A stretch of 40,991 nucleotides of DNA, taken from contig CALAEV010000051.1 in assembly GCA_937892525.1 (NCBI GenBank), positions 1 to 40,991 on the forward strand, read 5' to 3'. Within the stretch, counting starts at the first letter, position 1, and each line of letters starts with the position of its first letter. Below are positions 1-6,931 of the stretch, piece by piece. The DNA is from an uncultured Clostridia bacterium. Its GTDB lineage: Bacteria; Bacillota; Clostridia; Oscillospirales; Acutalibacteraceae. The notes below the pieces were generated by a model. It saw nothing but the letters and a program-made list of their open reading frames with translations. It was not told where the DNA came from and made no database searches. Both the position numbers and the translations under genes were made by a program.

Positions 1-5
1 TCAAA

Positions 6-1007
6 ATGGATAGCAATGTTAGACCCGAATCAATGGAAAGAATTACCACCAAAGCGTTAGCAGATGCTTTTATTGAAGAACAGATTAAAGCTGTTCGTGA
101 GCAGGTTGGCGACAAAAAAGTTCTTCTCGCACTCTCCGGCGGTGTTGACTCATCAGTTGTTGCTGCTCTTCTTATTAAAGCAATCGGCAAACAGTTAGTT
201 TGTGTTCACGTTAATCACGGTCTTATGAGAAAGAACGAAAGCGAAAACGTTATTGAAGTTTTCGGCAAAGAGCTTGATGCAAACCTTATTTATGTTGATG
301 CTACTGACCGTTTTCTTGACCTTCTTGCAGGTGTTTCAGAACCTGAAAAGAAGAGAAAGATTATCGGTGCAGAATTTATAAATGTATTCGCAGACGAAGC
401 AAGAAAACTTGAGGGTGTTGAATTCCTTGCACAAGGTACAATCTACCCTGATATTCTTGAAAGTTTCAAGCAGGCAGAAGGCAAAAAGGCTGTTAAATCT
501 CACCACAACGTTGGCGGACTTCCTGAAGACCTTAACTTCCAACTTGTTGAGCCAATCAAACTTCTCTTTAAAGACGAAGTTCGTGTAGTTGGCGAAGCAT
601 TAGGACTCCCACACGCTATGGTATATCGTCAGCCATTCCCTGGCCCTGGTCTTGGTGTTCGTTGCCTTGGTGCAATCACAAGAGACAGACTTCATGCTCT
701 TCGTGAGGCTGATGCAATTCTTCGTGAAGAATTTGACAACTGTGGTCTTGCTGAAAAAGTATGGCAGTACTTTATTGCAGTGCCTGATGTTAAGAGTGTT
801 GGTGTTAAAGACGAAAGCCGTTATGAAGGCTGGCCTGCAATCATTCGTGCTGTAAATACTAAAGATGCTATGAGTGCAACAATTGAGGAAATTCCTTATG
901 AAGTGCTCCATAAAGTTACTTACAGAATTACACACGAAGTTGACGGCATCAACCGTGTACTCTACGACCTCACTCCAAAGCCAATCGGCACAATCGAGTG
1001 GGAATAA
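6..1007 (+). CDS. guaA: GMP synthase, ATP-pyrophosphatase/dimerisation part (possibly 5' truncated by window edge)
   Basis: Converts XMP to GMP by ATP-dependent amination, the last step of de novo guanine nucleotide synthesis in the cytosol. The PP-loop SGGVDSS lies at residues 44-50, followed by the GuaA adenylation region (KSHHNVGGLPEDL), the dimerisation region with RQPFPGPGLGVRCLGA, and the typical C-terminus ending IEWE. The 333 residues lack the roughly 190-residue class I glutamine amidotransferase domain of full-length GuaA (about 510 aa). Only five bases precede the ATG and the frame is open to the edge, so either this is a stand-alone PPase subunit or the amidotransferase part is off the window. 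The stretch before the PP-loop (MERITTKALADAF) does not look like the usual interdomain linker, which slightly favours a stand-alone subunit. A terminator follows. Confidence 0.93.
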   Translation: MDSNVRPESMERITTKALADAFIEEQIKAVREQVGDKKVLLALSGGVDSSVVAALLIKAIGKQLVCVHVNHGLMRKNESENVIEVFGKELDANLIYVDATDRFLDLLAGVSEPEKKRKIIGAEFINVFADEARKLEGVEFLAQGTIYPDILESFKQAEGKKAVKSHHNVGGLPEDLNFQLVEPIKLLFKDEVRVVGEALGLPHAMVYRQPFPGPGLGVRCLGAITRDRLHALREADAILREEFDNCGLAEKVWQYFIAVPDVKSVGVKDESRYEGWPAIIRAVNTKDAMSATIEEIPYEVLHKVTYRITHEVDGINRVLYDLTPKPIGTIEWE

Positions 1008-1117
1008 TCAACGATGCCCCAAGGCACTTCCCTTCATCCTTACATGGGGCAAAATCGCTTATCCTTTCCGCTGATTTTCAGTTGTGAAAGAAAAGTATAA
1101 ATTTTTTCAAAATTTAT

Positions 1118-1147
1118 GACCTTGCATTTTCTATGCAAGGTCTTTTT
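1118..1147 (+). terminator. Intrinsic terminator after guaA
   Basis: Perfect 10-bp stem GACCTTGCAT/ATGCAAGGTC with a 5-nt loop, followed by TTTTT. It ends the guaA transcript about 110 bases after the stop codon. Confidence 0.85.
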
Positions 1148-1204
1148 GTATAAAAAACAGGGCGAGTTTGAGAACCTCGTCCTGTTTTGTTGAATTTTTA
1201 AGTT

Positions 1205-1693
1205 TTAGTTGGTGGAATCGTCAATCAGAGAACCGTCCCCTGATTGGTCATCATCGAACACAGAAGAACCGTCCCCTTTGTGTTCCGTTTTTTTATGTTC
1301 TTTTATCACCATAAATATTAATACTGCTAATTTTTCAACAAACAGAATAATTAAATATATAGAAGCAAAAAACATTATGATAATTCCGTCGGCATTGCCT
1401 AACTCTCTTCGAGGAATTAGTCTTATCTTCCATTCAATATTATTTATAAATGATAACACAAGAGTAAAAATAAAAAACACAAAACTAATTAACGAACACC
1501 TTACCACACATTGTTCACATTTATTTATGAACAATAATGAACTTATTACAGATAATATTACAAGCAATACAAAAAATAATATTTCAAAAAAGCCAAAATC
1601 GTTCCAATATGGTGAAACGATAACTTCTATTAATAAAACAAATATAAGACTTTGAAGAGAACCATCAAGCATAGACCAAAAATACTTTTTCAT
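1205..1693 (-). CDS. Small membrane protein of unknown function, C-terminus encoded by repeats
   Basis: About 162 residues from the ATG at 1693, which has a GGAGGG site 7 nt upstream; the frame is open further upstream, but only through repeat sequence. Reads MKKYFWSMLDG and then about four hydrophobic segments (LIFVLLIEVIV, ILFFVLLVILSVISSLLFI, CSLISFVFFIFTLVLSF, IIIMFFASIYLIILFV), so it should sit in the cytoplasmic membrane. The last roughly 25 residues (KGDGSSVFDDDQSGDGSLI) are the translation of two stem-loop repeats at 1222-1285, so the natural end may have been replaced. No family is recognised. AT-rich compared with its neighbours; possibly a degraded or recently acquired gene. Confidence 0.5.
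   Translation of the reverse strand: MKKYFWSMLDGSLQSLIFVLLIEVIVSPYWNDFGFFEILFFVLLVILSVISSLLFINKCEQCVVRCSLISFVFFIFTLVLSFINNIEWKIRLIPRRELGNADGIIIMFFASIYLIILFVEKLAVLIFMVIKEHKKTEHKGDGSSVFDDDQSGDGSLIDDSTN
1222..1246. repeat. Stem-loop repeat, copy 1
   Basis: CAATCA ... TGATTG stem enclosing a loop with GAACCGTCCCC. Same loop core as copies 2 and 3; it lies inside the 3' end of the small membrane protein gene. Confidence 0.75.
1256..1285. repeat. Stem-loop repeat, copy 2
   Basis: GAACACA ... TGTGTTC stem around the same GAACCGTCCCC loop core, same orientation as copy 1. The stem bases differ from copy 1 but are again self-complementary. Confidence 0.75.
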
Positions 1694-1751
1694 TACAATC
1701 CCTCCGTATCCCACAATAAGTGTCCGTACGCTATCATTTCTTGGTCTCAGA

Positions 1752-1776
1752 CAATCAGGGGACGGTTCCTTGATTG
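1752..1776. repeat. Stem-loop repeat, copy 3 (inverted)
   Basis: CAATCA ... TGATTG stem with the loop core in the opposite orientation (GGGGACGGTTC). It lies upstream of the small membrane protein, so that gene is flanked by copies in inverted arrangement. The 362 bases between that gene and the next (1694-2055) hold only this copy, the degenerate copy 4, another hairpin at 1930-1948 and a promoter. Confidence 0.75.
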
Positions 1777-1886
1777 GAATAAAATCCCCTGTAAAATTCA
1801 ATCTAACCTTAGATTAAATATATCAAAAATATGTTTTATTGTCAATGATTAACTTCTTTGCACAATATAATAGCTTGTTTCTTTTG

Positions 1887-1907
1887 CACAGAGGACGTTT
1901 CTCTGTG
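1887..1907. repeat. Stem-loop repeat, degenerate copy 4
   Basis: CACAGAG/CTCTGTG stem with a shortened loop GACGTTT that resembles a decayed GGGGACGGTTC core. Weaker match than the other three. Confidence 0.45.
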
Positions 1908-1929
1908 TTCGCCCCTACATTTTTTGAGA

Positions 1930-1953
1930 TTCTGCGCTACGCTCAGAATGACA
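1930..1953. repeat. Second repeat type, hairpin plus CTCAGAATGACA
   Basis: TTCTG/CAGAA stem with an inner GCG...CGC, overlapping the 12-mer CTCAGAATGACA, which recurs at 17728-17739 in another intergenic region. Two copies in 41 kb suggest a dispersed small repeat. Confidence 0.4.
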
Positions 1954-1998
1954 ACTCCCCTAATTGTCCATTATTATTTCGCTCCCATTATCTGCTCG

Positions 1999-2027
1999 TT
2001 GCACTAAGAATACTTATATGGTATAAT
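1999..2027 (+). promoter_or_regulatory. Promoter for the TPR-DUF4037 pair
   Basis: TTGCAC, 17-nt spacer, TATAAT; the ATG of the TPR gene follows 28 nt after the -10 box. Confidence 0.65.
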
Positions 2028-2055
2028 AAATTTATACTAAACTTCGGAGGTCAAT

Positions 2056-2808
2056 ATGGCGAATTTTATTTCTACAGAGCGTGTACTCATGAAATTAGAT
2101 GAACTTTTAAGCAGAAATGATTATGCATCTGCAGAAAAGCATATTTTATATTGGCTTGGTGAAGCAGACAGTGCTAATGACAAGCGTTGTAAACTTCTTC
2201 TTACAAACGAACTTGCAGGACTTTATCGCAAACTTTCAAGAGAGGAAGATGCATTGATTACTGTGCAGAATGCTCTTGAATTAGTTAGAGATATGGGCAT
2301 TGAAAACAACATTGGTGCAGGTACAACCTATATTAACTGTGCGACGGTATTAAAGGCATTTGGCAGAGCAGAAGACTCTATGCCTCTATTCGAAAAAGCA
2401 TTGAATGTGTATAAGGAAAAACTTGAAAGTAACGACAAGCGTTTTGGTGGGCTTTATAACAATATGGCTTTGTCTTTAGTTGATTTGAAACGCTTTGATG
2501 ATGCCTATGAATTGTATAAAAAAGCAATTTCTGTTATGGAACAACACGATGATGGTATGCTTGAAGTTGCTATTACTCACCTTAATATTGCAAGTGCAAA
2601 AGAAGCAGAATTAGGACTTGAAGATAGCGAAAAAATCATAGAAGAATATCTTTATAAAGCCATGAGAATTTTAGATGAATACGAAAACAGAGATGGATAT
2701 TACGCCTTTGTATGCGAGAAATGTGCATCAGTTTTTGGGTATTACGGATTTTTTGCATATCAAAATGATTTGACTGAAAGAGCGAGGAAAATTTATGAAA
2801 GGTCTTGA
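2056..2808 (+). CDS. Tetratricopeptide-repeat protein
   Basis: 250 residues with GGAGG 5 nt before the ATG. Almost wholly alpha-helical, with TPR-like units through residues 20-220 (for example FGRAEDSMPLFEKALNVYKE and LKRFDDAYELYKKAISVMEQ). There is no signal peptide or membrane segment, so it is a cytosolic protein-protein interaction module. Its last 14 bases overlap the start of the DUF4037 gene, which implies coupled translation and a shared job. It is inferred to be a scaffold or regulator of the downstream nucleotidyltransferase-like protein; no more precise function can be read from the sequence. Confidence 0.8.
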   Translation: MANFISTERVLMKLDELLSRNDYASAEKHILYWLGEADSANDKRCKLLLTNELAGLYRKLSREEDALITVQNALELVRDMGIENNIGAGTTYINCATVLKAFGRAEDSMPLFEKALNVYKEKLESNDKRFGGLYNNMALSLVDLKRFDDAYELYKKAISVMEQHDDGMLEVAITHLNIASAKEAELGLEDSEKIIEEYLYKAMRILDEYENRDGYYAFVCEKCASVFGYYGFFAYQNDLTERARKIYERS

Positions 2809-3736
2809 ACTTGCTGAAAAATTTTATAAAGAATATGGCGAGAAAATGATTGACGAAAATTTTTCTCACATAAAGCAGTATCTTGCAATCGGACTTGCAG
2901 GTAGTGGGTCAGAGTGTTTAGGCTTTGATGATAATATTTCTCAGGACCACGATTTTGAGGCTGGATTCTGCATATTTATTCCTGATGAAGATTTGGTTTC
3001 GGAAAGAGATGAATTTCTGCTTGAGCGTGCTTATTCAAAATTGCCAAGCGAATTTATGGGATATGAAAAAAGTAAACTTAATCCTGTTGGTGGAAATCGT
3101 CACGGAGTTATAAGAATAAGCAAGTTTTTCAAAGATAAAGTTGGCGACGAAAACGGAAACATCACAACTGATGGATGGTTTTACATTTCAGAGCAGTTTC
3201 TTCTTGAAGCCACAAACGGAAAAATATTCTGTGATAATTTTGGTCTTATAACGGACATTCGCAATAAATTATCATATCTCCCTGAAGATATACGTCTTAA
3301 AAAGTTAGCAGGAAATATTCTTGTTATGGCACAATCAGGTCAATACAACTACAAAAGGTGTATTGACAGACAGGAAACTGGTGCAGCACAATTAGCGATA
3401 GGCGAATTTGTGAATGCAACTTTGAAAGTAATTTTCCTGTTGAACAAAAAATATATGCCATACTACAAATGGTCATTCCGTGCATTAAAGGACCTTGAAA
3501 TCTTGTCAGAATTACACGACACACTTGAACACCTGATTTCAAGTGAAAATACAGAAAAAGAGTCAAGATTGAAAATTGAAGTAATTGAAAATATTGCTTC
3601 TTTAGTGATAAAAGAAATTGAAAATCAAAGTTTGACTCGAGCGTCTTCGAGCAATCTTGTAAATCACGCTTATTCTGTAAATGATAGAATCAAGGATGCA
3701 GAAATAAGAAACTTAAATGTAATGTATGCAGTATAA
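2795..3736 (+). CDS. DUF4037 nucleotidyltransferase-like protein
   Basis: 313 residues starting inside the end of the TPR gene, with GAGGA upstream of the ATG. The motif GLAGSGSECLGFDDNISQDH at residues 33-52 is the glycine/serine loop plus acidic residues characteristic of the DUF4037 branch of the nucleotidyltransferase fold (GSxSEC ... SQDHDF). Residues 190-310 are helical and probably form the C-terminal helical domain. The family has no firmly assigned reaction; transfer of a nucleotide to a small molecule, RNA or protein is inferred from the fold. It forms a two-gene operon with the TPR protein, closed by a terminator. Confidence 0.75.
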   Translation: MKGLELAEKFYKEYGEKMIDENFSHIKQYLAIGLAGSGSECLGFDDNISQDHDFEAGFCIFIPDEDLVSERDEFLLERAYSKLPSEFMGYEKSKLNPVGGNRHGVIRISKFFKDKVGDENGNITTDGWFYISEQFLLEATNGKIFCDNFGLITDIRNKLSYLPEDIRLKKLAGNILVMAQSGQYNYKRCIDRQETGAAQLAIGEFVNATLKVIFLLNKKYMPYYKWSFRALKDLEILSELHDTLEHLISSENTEKESRLKIEVIENIASLVIKEIENQSLTRASSSNLVNHAYSVNDRIKDAEIRNLNVMYAV

Positions 3737-3743
3737 ATCAAAG

Positions 3744-3790
3744 AAGACGGTAAAGATTTATCTTTGCCGTCTTATTTATATTGTTTTTTT
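3744..3790 (+). terminator. Intrinsic terminator after DUF4037 gene
   Basis: 13-bp stem AAGACGGTAAAGA/TCTTTGCCGTCTT (one G-T pair) with a TTTA loop, then a T-rich tract that overlaps the next promoter. Confidence 0.85.
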
Positions 3791-3809
3791 GAGGGATTTA
3801 TGGTATTAT
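3781..3809 (+). promoter_or_regulatory. Promoter for the phosphodiesterase operon
   Basis: TTGTTT, 17-nt spacer, TATTAT, starting within the T tract of the preceding terminator and 25 nt before the phosphodiesterase ATG. Confidence 0.5.
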
Positions 3810-3834
3810 TTGGTTATAAAAAGGAGTTGGGTTT

Positions 3835-4824
3835 ATGAAAAAGAAGACTTTAATTATTGCACTAGCGATTATTTTAGTTGGAGGGATTATTGCATCTGCT
3901 ATTTTAATTCCAAAACTTGAATATGCAAAAGATTCAAATGATACTGAAGAATTATACAGACAATACATTGATTTAGTAGGTTATGAAAATACTATTGAAA
4001 CTGCTATTCCACAAACTGAACTTTACAACATTGTGAAAAACCACTTTGACTCCCCTCTTGCTGACGGCAAGACAGAGAAAAAAGCAATTATTATTGGTTA
4101 CGACGGTTGCCGTGCAGATGTACTTGTGGCAATGAATGACGAAAACAGTGCGATTTCTTCTATGCTTAACGATGGCGCATCAATAAACCTTGCATATTGT
4201 GGTGGTGTGAACTACCCTGCTACTAACACTCAAGACACATCAACTGCGCCAGGCTGGTGTTCAATTCTTACAGGTGTATGGGCAAGTGAGCACGGTATTA
4301 CTGCAAATGGTATTACAAAATCACTTGACCACAAAACGCTTCTCACAACACTTGTTGAAGATGATATTATAGACAGTTCTACTTTTATTACAAAATGGAA
4401 AGGTCATTTTGACAGAAAAAATGCTACATACAACGATGAAAAAGCATACTGTGAAGAAAATAATCTTAATGTAGCATTTAATAGATTGAAAAATGACGAA
4501 GCATCTCACGAATTCACATTAAATGAGGTTAACAAAAAAGATTGTGCAGATTTTATTTTTGTAATTTATGAACCAACTGACTCAACAGGTCATAATTACG
4601 GTTTTACAATTAACAATCCAAGATACAGAGAGGCATTCCAGACTGCCGACCAATATGGATTTGAGACTCTTGAGGCAATCAAGCAAAGAGAAACTTATGA
4701 AACTGAAGATTGGCTTATTATTATAACATCTGACCACGGTGGAATAGGCACAGACCACGGTGGTGCAAGCATTCAGGAAAGAATGACATTTATTGTTGCA
4801 AACAAGGAAGTTAACTATGAATAA
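3835..4824 (+). CDS. Membrane-anchored type I phosphodiesterase/nucleotide pyrophosphatase family protein
   Basis: 329 residues, AAGGAG ahead of the ATG. Residues 5-25 form an N-terminal signal anchor, so the catalytic domain faces outward. The alkaline phosphatase superfamily metal site is readable: Asp90 in IIIGYDGCRAD, candidate nucleophile Thr137 in TSTAPGW, Asp249 and His253 in TDSTGHNYG, Asp300-His301 in SDHGG, and His308 in DHGG. This is a complete ligand set for a two-metal enzyme that cleaves phosphodiester or pyrophosphate bonds; the substrate cannot be told. The gene overlaps the next (propeller glycosidase-like) gene by 8 bases and an acyltransferase follows, so the operon probably acts on an exopolymer or phospho-glycan. 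A sulfatase-like or phosphoglycerol-transferase-like activity is the main alternative. Confidence 0.82.
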   Translation: MKKKTLIIALAIILVGGIIASAILIPKLEYAKDSNDTEELYRQYIDLVGYENTIETAIPQTELYNIVKNHFDSPLADGKTEKKAIIIGYDGCRADVLVAMNDENSAISSMLNDGASINLAYCGGVNYPATNTQDTSTAPGWCSILTGVWASEHGITANGITKSLDHKTLLTTLVEDDIIDSSTFITKWKGHFDRKNATYNDEKAYCEENNLNVAFNRLKNDEASHEFTLNEVNKKDCADFIFVIYEPTDSTGHNYGFTINNPRYREAFQTADQYGFETLEAIKQRETYETEDWLIIITSDHGGIGTDHGGASIQERMTFIVANKEVNYE

Positions 4825-5773
4825 TCTTACATTTGAACAATTTAACAATGCCGAATTTACGCTTTTTGAGGGCAATCCTATACTTAAAAATCCTTTAAAT
4901 AGCTTTGTTATTGCAGACCCAAGCGTTTTGACTCCAGATGTATCTCACGACGGCAAATGGCACTTATTCTGCCACACATTTTTTGGTGTTTACAGATACG
5001 AAAGTGTTGACGGAATAAACTTTAATAACAAAGGCAAAATCGTTAACCGTGCTATGCGACCAAATATCAATTATATCGACGGTAAATACTACTTGTTTTT
5101 TGAGCGTACAAGACCTGTGATTTTTAATCTTTTAAGTCTTGTGGGTGCAAAGTGGAAATCAGAAATATACTGTGTTGAGTCCACTAATCTTGAAGAATGG
5201 TCGAAGCCATATTTGGTTGTTGGCAAAACTCGTGATTATGAAGAATACAAGAATGGTTTTGCAATTTCAAATCCGTTTTTGATAAATATTGACGGCAAAT
5301 ATCGTATGTATTATTCTTGTGGGCAGACTTTCATTGAAGATTGTGGTTTTTGTGAGCCTACGCACATTAGTTTTGCAGAAAGCGATAGCATTACAAACGG
5401 CTATGTATCAAGGGAAAAACCTATTATTAGTCCTGATAAAAACATTGAATATCTCAATCTTTGTTCAGGTTGTTTAAAGGTGTATAAGCTTAAGGATTGC
5501 TACATAGGTTTACAAAATGGATTGTTTGAAAAAAACGGAAAAAGTCATTCGGCGATTATGTTGTTAAAGTCAGATGACGGTGTTAATTTTGAGTTTGTAA
5601 AACCGTTTTTAGTACCACAAATCCAAGGCGAAAGCCATTGGATGGCACAATATGTTTATGCTTGTTGCCTTACATATCACGAGAACAAATTAAGACTTTA
5701 TTTTAATGCGAGAAATGTATCAAATAATTTAACAGGCAGAGAATGTATTGGGATTTACGAAGCAGAGGTGTGA
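4817..5773 (+). CDS. Five-bladed beta-propeller glycosidase-like protein (GH43/GH32-type fold)
   Basis: 318 residues from the ATG at 4817, chosen because AAGGAAG lies 6 nt upstream; an in-frame start at 4793 lies deep in the phosphodiesterase gene. There is no signal peptide. Propeller blades are marked by repeated units such as DGKYYLFFERT, DGKYRMYYSCG and NKLRLYFNARN, and the early acidic motif ADPSVLTPD fits the first catalytic aspartate of GH43-like enzymes. Overlap with the phosphodiesterase implies coupled translation. The glycan bond attacked is unknown, and a non-catalytic or phosphorylase-type propeller is possible. It is odd for a cytosolic glycosidase to pair with an outward-facing phosphodiesterase. 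Confidence 0.65.
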   Translation: MNNLTFEQFNNAEFTLFEGNPILKNPLNSFVIADPSVLTPDVSHDGKWHLFCHTFFGVYRYESVDGINFNNKGKIVNRAMRPNINYIDGKYYLFFERTRPVIFNLLSLVGAKWKSEIYCVESTNLEEWSKPYLVVGKTRDYEEYKNGFAISNPFLINIDGKYRMYYSCGQTFIEDCGFCEPTHISFAESDSITNGYVSREKPIISPDKNIEYLNLCSGCLKVYKLKDCYIGLQNGLFEKNGKSHSAIMLLKSDDGVNFEFVKPFLVPQIQGESHWMAQYVYACCLTYHENKLRLYFNARNVSNNLTGRECIGIYEAEV

Positions 5774-5783
5774 TATTTAGTTT

Positions 5784-6605
5784 ATGACTAATGAAATTTC
5801 AAACAAAAGAAATACATCTATTGATTTTATTAAAGGCATCGCCATTTTTTCCGTTGTTTTGGCACATTGTTGGCTTCTGGACAGAGAGATTTTTCATTTT
5901 ATATACTCATTTCACATGCCACTTTTCTTTTGCATTTCAGGTTACTTATTCAGTACAAAGAAAAGATACAAGGATTTTCTTGTAGGTAAAATCAAAAATC
6001 TATTAATACCTTATGTATTATTCTTTATTTTCTCGTTTGTTGTTTCGATTACAATTTTGCAAAGAGATATTACTATTCTTAATGGAATTAAATATTTAAT
6101 TCTTGGCGGAAAGAACTGTGCTCATGTTTGTAATTGGGCTTTATGGTATCTTCAACTTTTCTTTATTGCATCTAATATCTTTTATTTTATCGCAAAAATC
6201 AAGTATTCTTTTGTCAGATTTTTCATTATGATTATGCTGTTTATAGTTTCATTACCAATTCAGCAATATTGTAATCAAAATTTTGAAAATGAATACGTCC
6301 CATTTGCACTCAATGCCCTGTGCCCCGCCATTTTCTTTATGCTTGTAGCTTTTGAGTTCAGGAGGATTAAAGAAAAACTTGTACCAAAACTTAACAACAA
6401 GTTAATTCGTGGAATTATTCCTGTTGTTTCATTTGGGCTATTTGTCATAGGAATACTTTTGGCAGCAGGAAATTCTGATGAAATTATACGACTAAAATCA
6501 TATACATTTCTCATTTATTCACTTTTCATTCTTCAATTCATTGTTTTAATTTGTCAGAATTGTAATAACAAATATATTGTTTACATGGGTAAAAACTCCT
6601 TATGA
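5784..6605 (+). CDS. Acyltransferase 3 family membrane protein, N-terminal 273 residues (frameshifted)
   Basis: Starts SIDFIKGIAIFSVVLAH, the typical opening of acyltransferase 3 proteins, with the catalytic-type His in LAH and the following FHMPLFFCISGYLF segment. About eight membrane helices follow. The family O-acylates sugars or cell-surface polymers. The frame stops right after YMGKNSL, where the family normally continues (GKNSLxILxLH); that continuation is found in the -1 frame at 6602-6796. Loss of one base near 6600 explains it. The ribosome-binding site is weak (AGAGGTG, 12 nt before ATG). Third gene of the phosphodiesterase operon, so it probably modifies the same polymer. Confidence 0.75.
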   Translation: MTNEISNKRNTSIDFIKGIAIFSVVLAHCWLLDREIFHFIYSFHMPLFFCISGYLFSTKKRYKDFLVGKIKNLLIPYVLFFIFSFVVSITILQRDITILNGIKYLILGGKNCAHVCNWALWYLQLFFIASNIFYFIAKIKYSFVRFFIMIMLFIVSLPIQQYCNQNFENEYVPFALNALCPAIFFMLVAFEFRRIKEKLVPKLNNKLIRGIIPVVSFGLFVIGILLAAGNSDEIIRLKSYTFLIYSLFILQFIVLICQNCNNKYIVYMGKNSL

Positions 6606-6796
6606 TTTTAGGTCTACACAGAATTTTGCTGTTTATATGTTCAAATATACTGCCTGTTAAGGCTATCTTAGATTATCTTCATGGAACAAGCTTTGCAGGT
6701 GCATTTCTTGTGAGCAGTTTATGTGTTTTTGTAATTTGTATTGTGAATTATATAGTTGAATCTATGTTCAAAAAAATTAAAGTAAAATGTAATTGA
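6602..6796 (+). pseudogene. C-terminal fragment of the acyltransferase 3 gene, shifted frame
   Basis: 64 residues beginning MILGLHRILLFICSN, with two hydrophobic helices and a basic tail (KKIKVKCN), which matches the last helices of an acyltransferase 3. It overlaps the stop of the larger part as ATGA, so a coupled restart is formally possible, but no good ribosome-binding site is seen. Most simply it is the same gene split by a one-base deletion or a sequence error. Confidence 0.65.
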
Positions 6797-6819
6797 AAAC
6801 TAACATAAAAGAGAAATTG

Positions 6820-6848
6820 GGAACGATTACGGCATCGTTCCTTTTTTT
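6820..6848 (+). terminator. Intrinsic terminator after the acyltransferase
   Basis: Stem GGAACGAT/ATCGTTCC with a 6-nt loop and seven T residues. Confidence 0.9.
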
Positions 6849-6859
6849 CCTTTATCCTA

Positions 6860-6888
6860 TTGAATTTTAGAATTAAAGAGTATATAAT
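6860..6888 (+). promoter_or_regulatory. Promoter for the ketopantoate reductase-like gene
   Basis: TTGAAT, 17-nt spacer, TATAAT, 43 nt before the ATG and just after a terminator. Confidence 0.7.
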
Positions 6889-6931
6889 TACTTTGATAAA
6901 AAAATAACAAGTCAAAGAGAGGTTTATTCTT

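Noticed and set aside
1209..1655. Plus-strand open frame opposite the small membrane protein
   Set aside because: No ribosome-binding site; the minus-strand frame has GGAGGG and coherent membrane helices.
1222..1907. CRISPR-like array
   Set aside because: Copies are irregularly spaced, occur in both orientations and have no uniform spacers or cas genes.
6585..6605. Programmed -1 ribosomal frameshift in the acyltransferase gene
   Set aside because: No canonical slippery heptamer in the zero frame (TAAAAAC is not of XXXYYYZ form) and no strong downstream pseudoknot; a simple base loss is more likely.
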